Notes: generated from the sequence alone by a model not told the origin. Shown: positions 10,629-21,960, counted from the stretch's first letter. The stretch: DNA of 64,000 nt from Blasia pusilla (GCA_050084515.1 CM114272.1:29202001-29266000), one strand, 5' to 3'. Numbers and translations are program-made.

Positions 10629-12179
10629 GTATGACATGTGGATTAACGAATTGGAAAGGCATCATATTCAACGAATAGCTGATGCAGCCTCGTACATACG
10701 AGACATAGGACCAGAGAAGTTTGCGAGGTGTGCATTCTCTTTGCCACGCTATGGCAAAGTGAGTTCAAATCTTGTAGAGGTCATAAATTCTGCCATCACA
10801 CCTATCAGGGAGGGACCTCCACTTGTCATTGCTTGTGAGTTGTGGAATTACATGATGAAAACTTACGCAGAAAGAAAAGTAGAGGCATGTCACCCAGAGA
10901 AGTTCTCCAACAAACTGACTACTTATGCACTTATTTGTTATCGAGATAATGAAGCCAATTGTCAAAGTTTTGATATACTAGCCTCAGATGCAACAAATGC
11001 ACTTGTCACTTCCACAACTAGTGCGCACCAATTTTATGTCCGCTTGCATCATGAGTGCAGTTGTTCATGCCTAGAGTTTCAAGATACTTGTTGGCCATGT
11101 ACGCATGTAATGGCTTGGGATGTCATTGCTGGAATGGACTCACAGAAACTTGTTGATCCTATCTGGACCAATGACTTCATAAGGCACATCTACAAAAGCA
11201 ATATATCGGTCGTGAAGAGTGATGAACTTATACCATCTTGGGATTGCCGACCTCCCCTTCCTGCAGTTCGGCGTGGTAGACATCGTTATGTGTGGATTCC
11301 TGGTGGAAGAGTTGGCGAGATGCGAAGAGGACAAGGAGGTGGTGAAGAGATTTCTTATCCTATTCATGAAGAGTTTGTGAATGAAGATGATGTTGGGAGT
11401 GGCCAACATGCATATATCCCACCGCGAGGTCCTTTAGGTATTCCTAACAGGCGTAGGGCACCAACGATTCAAAATGGGCAAAGGGTTGCCTGCACTTTTG
11501 AAAGACGTTGTGGCCATTATGCACTTCAAGGGCATAATCGGAAAACGTGCCAAGTGTTGAAAGCGGACCAACTTGTAGGGAGATCTATATCTGATGTCCC
11601 AACACCAAGACGTCCTGATGCAAGTCGGTTTCTAGTAGAGTATGGAAATCAAAGTAGGCTTTACTTAGGAGTTGAAACTTTATATTCCCAAGAGACTAGA
11701 GATACTTCTGAAGAACTTAATGTACAGAGTAGTGTTGTATCAGGGGGAAATTTGGTGCAGTCTATGATGGATAATGTTTCCACTCCCATGGATCTTGGTA
11801 ATAGCGCCTCTAATCGCATACCAAATAGTCTAGTATTTCCGAGTGTTTCTCTTGTTTATGGGAAGTCTAAATCTGATGAAGAGTCTGATGACTTTGAGGA
11901 GCAAAATAGTGGCATATCCTTGGTAGAACTTGCAATTGATTCCCAGTGGAACCAGAGGAAGAAGGATTTTATATTAGTTTGGTAGAGGAAGCTGCGAAAG
12001 AATGTCATATTGCAGAAAGAAATTTATAAACTCGGATGGAATTGTCATTTGTAGCCCATTTTTTTTCCTGGTATGCAAAATTATGATATTTTTTCATGTT
12101 GGAACGCAAAGTTTGTTCTCAGTGAGGTATTAATCTCAAATTGTTGTAAATATTCACAAACTAAAATGGACCAAACCAA

Positions 12180-13200
12180 AGCAGCGGTTAAAGAACAAAC
12201 AGGCTTGGAGTGACGCCTATTCTGGATGACTGCTAATCAAAGACCGAGAGCTTAATCGCCACACGCCTTTCCTCGCTCCCCTCCTTCCTATTTTTTTACC
12301 TCCCTTCCCTCCCTCTCCTCCCTTCTCCGGTGGCCTTCTAATCTCAGAGTGTCTAGAGAATATCCACCTCCGGCGAATATTCTCTGGACGGCTGCTAATC
12401 TCACGCCCAGCGGCTAAGTTTGCACAGCTGCTAAACTGCCACCAACCTTTCCTGCCTCTCCTCCCTTAATTTTTCCCTCCCCTCTTCCCTCCTTCCCTTT
12501 TTTTACCTCACTTCCCTATGTTATGTTTTTCCTCCCTCTCCTCCCTTCTCCAGACGGCTTTTAATCTCACGCCATGCGGCTATTCTCTGGACGGCTGCTA
12601 ATCACAGGCCTGGCGGCTGTCCTCTGGACGGCTGCTAATCACAGGCCTCCGGCTATCCTCTTGACGGCTGCTAATCACATGCCCGACGGCTATTCTCTCG
12701 ACGGCGGCTATCCTCTGGATGGCTGCTAATCCTGCCTCTCCTCCGTTATTTTTCTCTCCCCTCTCCCCTCCTTCCCTTTTTTTTACCTCCATTCCCTCCG
12801 TTATTTTTTTTCCTCCCTTTCCTCCCTTCTCCAGACGGCTTTTAATCTCAGGCCCAGCAGCTATTCTCTGGACGGGTGCTAATTACAAGCCTGACGGTTG
12901 TTCTCTGGACGGCTGCTAATCACAGGCCCGACGGTTGTTCTTTTGACGGCTGCTAATCACAGGTCTGGCGGCTATTCTCTGGACGGCTGCTAATCACAGG
13001 CCCCGTGGCTATTCTCTGGATGGTTGCTTATCACAGGCCCGGCGGCTATTCTCGACGGCCTTTTTGCTAATCACAGGGAGCGGCTATTCTCGGACGTTTG
13101 CTAATCACAGGCCAGTGGCTATTCTCGGGGGTTTGCTAATCATAAGCCCGACGGCTATTATATTCTAATTCTGCATGGCGGCTATTCTGCTAATCAGCCC
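12180..13200 (+). repeat. GGCGGCTAWTC array downstream of the transposase
   Basis: Tandem blocks, period near 37 bp, alternate GGACGGCTGCTAATCACAGG with CGGCGGCTATTCTCT. They are interrupted three times by pyrimidine-rich stretches resembling the tract that follows. No coding potential beyond short chance frames. Confidence 0.88.
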
Positions 13201-14405
13201 GACGGGCTCGGAGGCAGTTTCCTCCTTCTTTTTGTTCTCTCCGTCCTCCCTCTTTTGCCTTCATTTTTCCTCTATTCCCTCCCTTATTTTTTACTCCTTC
13301 TTTTTGTTCTCTCCTTCCTCTATTTTTTTCCCCGGCCCTCCCTCCCTCCCGATTCATTTTTCCTACATTCCCTGTTCTCCCTCCCCCCTTTTTGCCTTAT
13401 ATTTTTCCTCTGCCTCTCCTTCCATTTTATTTTTTCTCTCCTTCCATTTTATTTTTTCTACACCTCCCTTTCCCTCTCCCTTCATTTTTCCTCCATTCCT
13501 CCCTTATTTTTCCCTCCCCCCTTGCCTTATATTTTCCTGCCTCTCCTTCCATTTTATTTTCTTCTACACCCTCCCTTTCCTCCCTTCATTTTTCCTCCAT
13601 TCCCTGCCTTATTTTTTCCCTCCCCCCCACCCTCTCCTCCATTCATTTTTCCTTTATTCCCTCCCTTATTCCCCCCCTCCCTTATTTTTTTCCTCCTTGA
13701 GTTTGTTCTCTCCTTCCTCTATTTTTTCCTCGCCGTCCTCCCTCTCCACGTTTCATTTTTCCTCCATTCCCTCCCTTCCCCCCCCCCTTATATTTTCCTG
13801 CCTCTCCTTCCATTTTATTTTCTTCTACACCTCGCTCTCCTCCCTTCATTTTTCCTCCATTCCCTCACTTGTTTTAAAAATCCCCCCCCACACTCCCTTT
13901 TCTTTCCTCCCTCTCCTTCCTTTTTTTTCCCTCTCCCTCCTCCCTCTATTTTTCCTTTATTCCCTCCTTTTTGTTCTCTCTTTCCTCTATTTTTTCCTCA
14001 CCGTCCTCCCTCTCCACGCTTCATTTTTCCTCCATTCCCTCCCCCCCTCCCCTCACTTATATTTTCCTCCCTCTCCTCCCTTCATGTTTCCTCCATTCCC
14101 TCACTAATCTAAACCCCCCCTCACTATTTCTTTACTCCCTCTACTTCCTTTTTATTCCTCCATTCCCTCCCTTATTTTTTTCCCTCCCCCCTCCATTATT
14201 TTTTCCTCCTTCTCCTTCCTTTTCTTTTTCCTCTCCTCCCTTCATTTTTTTCCTCTTCTTCCTCATTTTCCTCTCCCCCCCTCCATTTTTTTCCTCCATC
14301 TCCTTCCTCAATTTTCTCCTCCCTCCCCTTCCTAGTTTTTCCTCCCTCTCCTTCATTCTTTTTCCTCTCCTTCCTCAATTTTATCCATCCTCTCCTTCCT
14401 CTCAA
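13201..14405 (+). repeat. 1.2 kb pyrimidine tract
   Basis: The plus strand is almost wholly C and T, broken mainly by CATTTTTCC or CTCCATTCC units, with loosely repeated blocks such as CTCCCTTCATTTTTCCTCC. The minus strand is correspondingly purine-rich. Long Ser/Phe/Pro reading frames here follow from composition only. Confidence 0.95.
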
Positions 14406-16080
14406 AATTTAGCCGCTATTGAAGTGCAGGTAAGGGAGTCAGGCCGGCCTGCGGCTAAGGTGCGCTGGAGGGAGTTTGGCCGGCCTGCGGCTACGGTGCG
14501 CAGAAGGGAGTTTGGCCGGCCTGCGGCTATGGTGCGTACTAGGGGACGGGCTGGCAGTTAGCTATGATGCATTGTGGTCTGCACTCAGTGGTAGTTTCTT
14601 GAAGCTCGACCTTGGATATCGAAGAGAAACCTGAAATGCATGCACGCGAGTGGGCTAGGGGCAAGCACGGCTAGGACGTGAGGCCAATTTTCAGATTTTA
14701 GGTCAATTTTCAGCTTTCACATTTCAGGTTGAGGCTGAATGAGCTCGATTGTTGGGTGAGGGTGATGAAGGTTGAATGTGCTCTTGGGCGGATTGCGATT
14801 GCATAGCGTAAGCAGCTATTGTGCGGATTGGGGACGAGCTTTTTGGTAGATTGCGAATGCAGAGGGACGGCTATCCTCTTGGGAAGAATGCGATTGTGGA
14901 GCTTTAGCGGCTAATGTGTGGATTTCGGACGCTAGGGTCTCAAGTGCAGCCCGTGGCAGGTTTGAGGTCAAATTGATGCCATTTGAAGTGAAATTCCGGG
15001 CTTGGGGTTTCAGATTTTGATGGATGTGGGATGATTCGATGGAATAGAAAATTGGTAAGGTCTCAACCGCAGCCGGCGGCACATTTTAGGTCAATTTGAA
15101 GCAATATGTTGTTGCATATTTTGCTTGGAGTTGCGGATTTTGACGCAGGCGGGCAGATTCATGTGTAAAATTTCAAGATGGTAGGATCATGCCGTAGCCG
15201 GCGGCTAATTTCTAGTAAAATTTCTTGCAGCCCTGGCCCATAGCCCATGCTTTTGTGATTTAGGGTCACAAGCAACTAGAGAGTCTCCAATGCAGCCGGG
15301 GGCTAATTTATAGGCATCTTGTCATTATTAGGAGTTGCGGACCGGGGTTGAAGGTGCGGATTTGACTTCCTTTGGCAGCTAATTTCTAGGAAAATTTCAT
15401 GGAGTTGGGCAATTTTGATGCAGCCGGTGGTTAATTGAGATGCCCCATGTTTTTTTTCTTTCAGATCTCCGCCGTAGCCGGAGACTAATTTGCAGCTGCA
15501 TCCCATAGCCCATGCTCTTATGATTTAGGGTCAGCAGCAACGCTAGGGTCTCCAATGCAGCCTGGGGCTAATTTCTAGGCAACTTGTCTTTTTCAGGAGT
15601 TGCGGACCAGGGGTTGGAGTCCCGGATTTGACTTCCTTTGGCGGTTAACTTCTAGGAAAATTTGATTGAGTTGGGCAATTTTGATGCACCCGGCGGATAA
15701 TTGATGCACCCGGCGGTTAATTGAGATGCCCCATGTTTTTTATTCTTTCAGATTTCAGCCACAGCCGGAAACTAATTTGCAGCCGCATCCCATAGCCCAT
15801 GCTTTTGCGATTTAGGGTCAACAGCAACGCTAGGGTCTTCAGTGCGGTCGGCGGCTAATTTACATGAAAATAATCGTTATCAGGAGTTGCGGACCGGGTT
15901 TGGAGATGCGGATTTGACTCCCTTGCACTCACTCTCAAGGTAAATTCATGAACGCTAGGCCTCGTCCGCAGCCGGCCACTAATTAGTAATGTACTTTCAA
16001 ATGTTTTTTGAGAAAAGTACTTTCAAATATTTTCAAGTTTCGGCCGCAGCCGGCGGCTAATTTGCAGATCACACCGGCTA
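14406..16080 (+). repeat. GCCGGCGGCTAATTT arrays with a 265-290 bp tandem unit
   Basis: First come three near-identical blocks of GGCCGGCCTGCGGCTA (14441-14530). Then a larger unit is repeated about three times: CATAGCCCATGCT recurs at about 15239, 15503 and 15790, accompanied each time by AGCCGG..GCTAATTT, TTTAGGGTCA, AGTTGCGGACC and a TTTGACT block. These belong to the same motif family as the rest of the MULE. Confidence 0.85.
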
Positions 16081-17526
16081 CTCTAAAGCCGGGTGTGTCA
16101 TTGTCAAAGGAGGTGCTTCCATCTACTGCAAGAAGCTCTAGTTGCGTGGGTATTGAGTGGCTTGCAGGTTGGCACTGGCTTCTCCTCTCCTGCTCCTTCC
16201 TCCCTCTCTTTCTTTTCGGCTCCTTCTTCTCCTTCTTTTTCCAATGCTTCTTCTGCTGTTGGTTTTATCACATCTCCCGCTTCATGCTTGTGTGTTTAGG
16301 GTGCCTACCTAATTTCCTTCTCCTCATCTTGTGCTAGGGTTATAGACTCGGATGGAAAAGTAGCATCCAAGATCAATAAGGGATCAGAGAAACTGAAGAG
16401 CTTACGCAAATTGCGTAGAAAAGGTTGTTCATAATCCACCATAGCTTGAACAGTCAGGGAAGATCTACCCTGGATTGTGAAGAGATGGGTCAAAACTCAA
16501 GAAAATCAACCTATGGGTAGAAAAGATGGTGCCCTGAGGTGTCTGCACAGCTTGCAATGTTTCTCACATATAGGCCAATTGCCTGTTTACAGTGCTCAAG
16601 AGATTGAAAGAGATTCCTTGTGCTCTGGTTTCTCTTCGAGAAGGGAATAACTGAAGCACTCAAACCCAGAATTAGAGATGGATGGATCTCTACATGGGTA
16701 TATACAGGGGCCCCCGCACTCCTCTCCCTAGCCCTCTAAATATCTTCTCCATGAAAGGAAATCATGGCTTTCTCTTCTTCCTCTGTGCCCCAGAACTCTA
16801 CTACACCCTTGCTCTACAACCATGCAAGGCGTTCCATTGGAGAGAGTCAGACATTATTTTCTGAAATATACCCTTCATTGAGAACCAAGGACTGGTTTTT
16901 GGAAATCAACAGAGGCCTCAAAAGTCGGCCACCATCTTCACTTATATGCAACTCTTGCTTCTTCAGATCCATGACTACCTCAACCAGAATGATATCAGAC
17001 AAGTTGTCATATCAATGAATAACACTACATTGATGAAAGATAGTACACTTCATTCAACCCACCCTCAATTGAGCTATGTTGCGTCCAACTTGCTCCAAAG
17101 TACAGGTCCTTCACCCACATGACTTTAAAAAGACCAACTCATCTTGTATTTAACTTGGTGTGGATAGTGGACATTGTGTCTGTTGATAGTGTCCCAATCC
17201 ATTTCCCTTTCACAAATACTTTTGTGACAATAAGCAAGGTGGATGGAGAGACTTCTTGAAGATACACAATATCGGCTGTTCCTAGAACTTGAAGTACATG
17301 TGCTTCTGAAGTATTGTGACTCACAATCCCTATGAAATCCATGTTCTTTACAAGCCCATATGAGTCTCCATCCAGCGTATCGATCGGGCATATATCCTCC
17401 CATTGAGAGAAAGTCCTACAAGAGTTGTCACTGATGTGCTTGACGACAACTTCTTAGTTGGGTTTGGTGCCTTTACCATACTAACTCTCAAATTAATTTC
17501 TTGAGGAACGACATCCAAGTCAAACT
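16081..17526. other. MULE interior without a recognisable gene
   Basis: Several short frames exist on both strands (for example 16008-16337 plus and 17125-17403 minus) but none shows a motif I recognise. Unlike the flanks, this stretch lacks the GGCGGCTA repeats, so it could hold a promoter, an upstream exon of the second gene, or captured host sequence. Confidence 0.5.
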
Positions 17527-18596
17527 ATGGAAGCAGGGTTCGCATTAAAAGATGTCATTTATCAGACAGACTTTGCTAGGTTGGAGGAAGATGTAGATAA
17601 GGACATGGGTGTTATCATGGGAGTCGCTGGAGTGTGGGAGGTGGATTGGACCGTTTATGATAAGGATATGGTCATAAACTTCTTGAGCACGTTCAACCTC
17701 GACACTTCAGAGGGGATGCTTTGACGAATCTACGGGCATACAATGTCAGAGTATGCTTTATGTATCTCTCCAGAACTCATAGCAATTTCTTTCCAATTCA
17801 AGCACCTTGGCTCATTCTTATCTATGGAGCGCCAACACACTGATCAAGAGGAGCCAAGAATTTATTCCAAGTACCTCACCAAGTGGAGAAGAAAAGCCAC
17901 GGATACAAGCTAGGGTGTGTTGTGCTAGAGAACTTTCGGGCACTACTATTACAACTGAATCGTTGCTTTCATATGAAAGCAAACCCCGAGTGTGTCCCTG
18001 CAAGCATGTTATCAATGGCATGCCGGGCTTGGGAAGGGATTCCGGTGGATTGGGCAACCTATGTCTACAAGAAACTCATGCTTGATATCAGGCAAGTACT
18101 CGACCAAGAGCCAAGAAAGAGAAAGTGAGAGAAAGCGGAGTTGGAGTTATTTTGACCATTCTCTTCAACCATGCAATGATCCGACCTCACATGAGGTGAC
18201 TGTAGCAGAGGCCCGCCTAGTATCAGATCCAAAATTGAAAGGGAAGGAAAAGCTGAGTGGGACTCCACCAACCAAGCCCAAGAATCCTTGGACGAGGAAA
18301 AATGTAGGAAAGGAGGAGAGTGATCCCAAAGACAAATCAGAGCGATTATGCATAAAACTGAAGCTACCTACCAAAGACACTACTACAGGGAAGGCACCAA
18401 CTTCAGATGAAAGCGATGATTTCATTGCTCAAAAGAAGATACTGAGAAAGAAGAGTTCCTCACATGGAGCCGGGAAGGAGCTTCCACAATCGAAGATGAA
18501 GAATCCGAAGTCTCGGCCAAAAACCCAAGTAAAGAAGAAAGTGAGGGTTCTTACCATTTGTATTCATTTTGTTTTAGTTTCTTGGCTATATGCATG

Positions 18597-19100
18597 AACG
18601 GCGGCTATTCACAGCCGAGGGCACTTGCAAGCATTAACTTTCCAACGGCGGCTATTCACAGAGAGGTTATAAAGTTGTCGCACTAACATGCACCGCTGCT
18701 ACTCACAGCCGTAGAAATTAATAACAAAGATGAACATGAACCGGCGTCTATTCTTTGCCAAAGGGCAAGGCAACTAATAGCAAAGGGAAGAAACTATTCT
18801 CAGCCAAAGCGCAAGTAGACTAATAGCAGCCGGCGGCGGCTATTCACAGCCTTTGGACAAGGCTGCCAGAATGAACCGGCATCTATTATAGCAAAAGCCG
18901 GTGGCTATTTTAATTCTCTAGATGGCGACTAAGAGCAGCCGCCGGTGACTATTCACAACCTTTGGACAAGGCTACCAAAATGAGCCGGCGTCTATTCTAG
19001 CAGTGGCCGGGCGACCATGCACTCTCTTTGGACTACAACAAATAGCAGCCGGAGGGGGCTATTCTACAAGGTCGGCGGCTATCCACAGCGTTTGGGCAAG
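18597..19100 (+). repeat. GGCGGCTATTCACAG array in intron 1 of the second gene
   Basis: About ten copies of CGGCGGCTATTCACAG(CC) or CCGGCGTCTATTC, spaced 30-70 bp, with interspersed TTTGGACAAGGCT(A/G)CC. All lie in the plus orientation between the exon 1 donor (18541) and the exon 2 acceptor (before 19187). Confidence 0.88.
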
Positions 19101-20635
19101 GCTACTAGCTTACACAAGGCTGCCTACACTTTATTTGTTTTGTTTATATGTAAATATAACTTTTGGGGTTTATTGGTATATACTAGGGGACATCTACACT
19201 TCCAGCAAAAGTCAAGCAAGAAGATGATTCTGCAACTCTTCCGATTGCTACAAATTTGAATCCAAGCGTAAGTATATAAGATTCCATCACAACTTGGCAT
19301 TCTTTCATTTCCTTTTGCTCTGAGGATGTCAATTGTGAAGTTCGTAGCCTTATAAATTTATTTTTTGGGTGGTACAGAATATTACTACGGCTAGTCGACC
19401 TCGCAGTGCAAAAATGGTGATTTCAAGGTTGGGTATTGCAGTAGCAGAGCCTGCATATGAGAGCAATGTCATTGTGGAGGAGCATACTTCAAGCCTCTCT
19501 ACGGCCTCAAGGGAAAGTGAAGGGCTAAAGGAACCCCATGTCGAGGAGGATCAGGGTGAACCCATCTGTGAGGTGGGTGTCATTGATACTCAGAAGGTGA
19601 TAGATGAGGTGATCAAAGGCATCATAGAGGAATTGAATACTGTTGAGGACAAGGTAGCGGAGGAGTCAGAATATCTTGTCATTCATTTGGAGGATAGTGA
19701 AGCAAAGGAGCATGACAAGAAGGATGCGGCTAGCCCTCACTTCAATCCGAATGACACTAACACCAACAGGCATGATTCACCTTCACCTGTACATAGAGTG
19801 AAGAATGGAGAAAGCAAAGGGAATGAGCAATGGTAGGATGGTATCGATGGCTTGGATTGGCAAGAATTTGGGAACTTTCTTGAATGGAACGCTCAAAAGG
19901 TAGGAGGTTGGGAAGTTCCCAATGTTTCTCAGTTCGGGCCTTCACAACACCGTAGGGAGTCTCTAGGCGCAACAAGGAAACGCACGGCAGAGACACCTAT
20001 GAAGAACACTACAGGGGCCCCTCATGGGAACATGGCAAGCGGCACACCATGTGCTCACCCTACAACAACGACCAAGGCCCATCTTTTAGTGGAGCCTATG
20101 GTGATTACCCGAGGCTCTCAAACCATGGACAAGTTTCTTGTGAACAGAATGAGTCAAACTGACCATATGTTCACAGTGGATCAACAATTGCAAACAGATA
20201 GTATCCCTCAGTTGCATATGGTTAACCACTTATGGCAGACTGAGAGCGTGTACCATATGAACAACTGTGTGCAAACTGAGGACTCCACATGGTGGTTGAA
20301 TCACATGCGGTCCAAAGCGCTAGCAATGGTACCAACACGCGGTGCTCCATAACCAAAATCATCAAGTGAAGATGGTGTACTCCCTAATGCTGTGGGAGCT
20401 GAAGGTTTGGACGGAAAAGAAAATGGGCTCAAATCACATAAGGTATTATACCAATCTTCAAGTGCCCATCTTCTTTAACATGGCCTCTATTCTCCAATCG
20501 TTGTTCACAAATTGCAATAAGTTCTTATGGATTTTTTGCCTTCTTAGTGGAGGAGTCAAGATATAGGTGAAGGTTTACTCTATACTTGTTGGATTTTCCC
20601 TAAACCCTATCCACACAACCTTAGTGATCACAATT

Positions 20636-20782
20636 GGCGGGTAAACATAGCCGGCGCCTATTCATTGTGGGCGGCTATGCACACCCGGCGCCTATTCACA
20701 GTTGGCGGCTAATCACAATCAAAGGCTTTATGCTAAGCACAAAGTGGGGCTAATCACACATGACGGCTATTTTCTATTGTAG
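20636..20782 (+). repeat. GGCGGCTA repeats in intron 3 of the second gene
   Basis: A short cluster of CCGGCGCCTATTCA, GGCGGCTATGCACA, GGCGGCTAATCACA and GACGGCTATTT units within the last intron (20443-20821). Confidence 0.85.
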
Positions 20783-21687
20783 GTTATTTGATGTACAGAT
20801 TCGGTTTGTCTTTGGATGTAGGGACCAACGGAAGAAGTACCAGAGGAAGACCCGGGTGTGCCACAAGGAGGGTTTCTAATTGATGAGAGAATCATACAAT
20901 TATGGATTAGCCATTTGGGGATGCCCACGGAAGATGTGGTGCATTTGGAGTGTTGGGAGGACAAAATTCATCTCACTAAACGAACCACAACTAGAGTAGA
21001 CAAGGATGTTGAAGTTCTGGAGCTAAGGCACGCAGCTCTTCTCGTTGATAGAGGAGATCTCATTACAAAGTTAGGAGTGACCGACTATGACAACAAAGGT
21101 GGGTGGGAAGAATCTTTGCGTAGAGTGACAGCCTTGCAAGATTTGGCAGCAAGGGATTCAAAGTTTATTCGTGATCTCTTGAGTAGGCTAGGTGTGTCAT
21201 CAGACGGCTTGGACGAGGCATCTTGTTTCTCCAGGGCTCTAGTGGCTATTGTTGACTTGCAGCGGTTGGATTCTACAAGTCCAAGCATATAATAAATCTT
21301 TGTAAAGTTCCTTTTTGTTTTATGGTGAAACGGTGATCACATCCATGTTGTATAATGTATGTCAAGTGATGGAATTTCTGCACTTCCACCCCAAACCCTA
21401 AAACTTGTGGCTCAAACCTGCCGCTAAAACGCTCCTTCCTCTCCCCATTGGCTGAAAAACTTCATCAACTCACTGCAATGCCATGACACACTGGACCTGC
21501 GGCTAACCCCAGACTTCCACCCTAAACCTACGGCTAAAATGGTCCCTCCTCTCCCCGTTGGCTGAAATTTCTGAACTTCTGCGGTTAAATGCAAAGGTCT
21601 ACTACTATGGAAATGGTGCTAGAACAATTACCGGACTTCCCGGTAGCTCATCTCCCGTGAACGGGGTGTTGTAGGTATGAGCTCCAC

Positions 21688-21762
21688 TCAAGCAAGAGAT
21701 TTCGTAAGGGGGCCACTTAAAGCAATATAATTAGGGCAGGGGACCACTTAAGCAAATACCTG
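21688..21762 (-). repeat. MULE right terminal inverted repeat
   Basis: The reverse complement begins CAGGTATTTGCTTAAGTGG and shows the same three approximately 30-bp-spaced iterons as the left end (GCTTAAGTGG, GCTTTAAGTGG, GCTTGAGTGG) and the shared TACGAAATCT block. Confidence 0.85.
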
Positions 21763-21771
21763 TTCCAATTA
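21763..21771 (+). repeat. 9-bp target-site duplication, right copy
   Basis: TTCCAATTA, identical to 6664-6672. Confidence 0.85.
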
Positions 21772-21960
21772 TCTCATCCCTGCTTTGCACGAGCAAAAAA
21801 TTATTAATTATATAAACCCTCATTCCCCCGCAATAATCCTCGCAGCTCATGTCCCGCGTGGTCGGAAGCCTCGGGATCGGCGCGCTCGTAATGATGGGTG
21901 GGGGGCCGTTTTGTTTCTGATGATGATTATTACTTGTTAGCAGTTCGTTCACACAATGCA

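Larger units (their letters stand above)
6978..11985 (+). pseudogene. MuDR-class MULE transposase, three exons, inactivated
   Basis: Suggested exon 1 is 6978-7221 (in-frame TGA at 7167-7169; donor GTAAGA). Intron 1 holds a minisatellite. Exon 2 (about 8250-9823) has a MuDR-type N-terminal DNA-binding region (CKDEVCEWRVHC, LKHTCPGH). It also carries the MULE DDE domain: FKRLFICPSA, VVGLDACHTK with the first Asp, WEWFCAHLKKA, IVSDRQKG with the second Asp, and CAQHLRQN. Exon 2 has an in-frame TGA at 9274-9276 and a frameshift near 9353 in a run of five C. Exon 3 (10629-11985) continues with LERHHIQRIADAASYI and RYGKVSSNLVEVINS, then a SWIM zinc finger (CSCSCLEFQDTCWPCTH) and a C-terminal GHNRKTC knuckle of irregular spacing. 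The phase of the exon 2/3 junction does not fit with the most obvious donor. This is the element's own mobilising enzyme, now decayed. Confidence 0.85.
17527..21292 (+). pseudogene. Second MULE gene, unknown function, four exons, disrupted
   Basis: Exons that join in phase 0 throughout: 17527-18540, 19187-19267, 19378-20442 and 20822-21292, roughly 875 codons. Introns 1 and 3 contain the GGCGGCTATTC repeats; exons do not. Exon 1 starts with an alpha-helical region (MVINFLSTFNLDTSEGML, ISPELIAISFQFKHLG) and ends Lys-rich. Exon 3 is acidic, then has a Q-T-D/Q-T-E recurring pattern. Exon 4 ends VAIVDLQRLDSTSPSI. Damage: in-frame stops at 17722-17724, 19834-19836 and 20350-20352, and two compensating frameshifts near 17885 and 18130. 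I do not recognise the family. The helical start loosely recalls plant transposon-associated domains (PF20167-like), which is a guess. It may be an accessory protein of the element or a captured host gene. Confidence 0.6.
6673..21762 (+). mobile_element. 15.1 kb Mutator-like element (MULE)
   Basis: The ends form inverted terminal repeats: the left reads CTTAAGTGGCCCC...TACGAAATCT and the reverse complement of the right reads CTTAAGTGGTCCCC...TACGAAATCT, roughly 70-75 bp each. A perfect 9-bp direct duplication flanks them. Inside are a MuDR-class transposase pseudogene (6978-11985) and a second multi-exon gene (about 17527-21292), both on the plus strand. Noncoding space is filled with GGCGGCTAWTC-type repeats, a pyrimidine tract at 13.2-14.4 kb and longer tandem arrays. 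Size is far above that of typical autonomous MULEs (about 4-8 kb), partly through repeat expansion. Stops and frameshifts in both genes mean this copy is no longer autonomous, but the intact duplication shows the boundaries are real. Confidence 0.85.

Noticed and set aside
13175-14561. Long Ser/Phe/Pro-rich open frames in three plus-strand frames
   Set aside because: All three frames stay open because the tract contains almost no A or G; composition artefact of the pyrimidine run.
16008-16337. 109-codon plus-strand frame with hydrophobic C-terminal half
   Set aside because: It begins inside the GCCGGCGGCTAATTT array and ends in a pyrimidine-rich stretch; hydrophobicity comes from T-rich codons. 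No domain.
7255-20782. CRISPR array
   Set aside because: The repeats are imperfect, variably spaced, eukaryotic and within a transposon; there are no uniform spacers and no cas genes.
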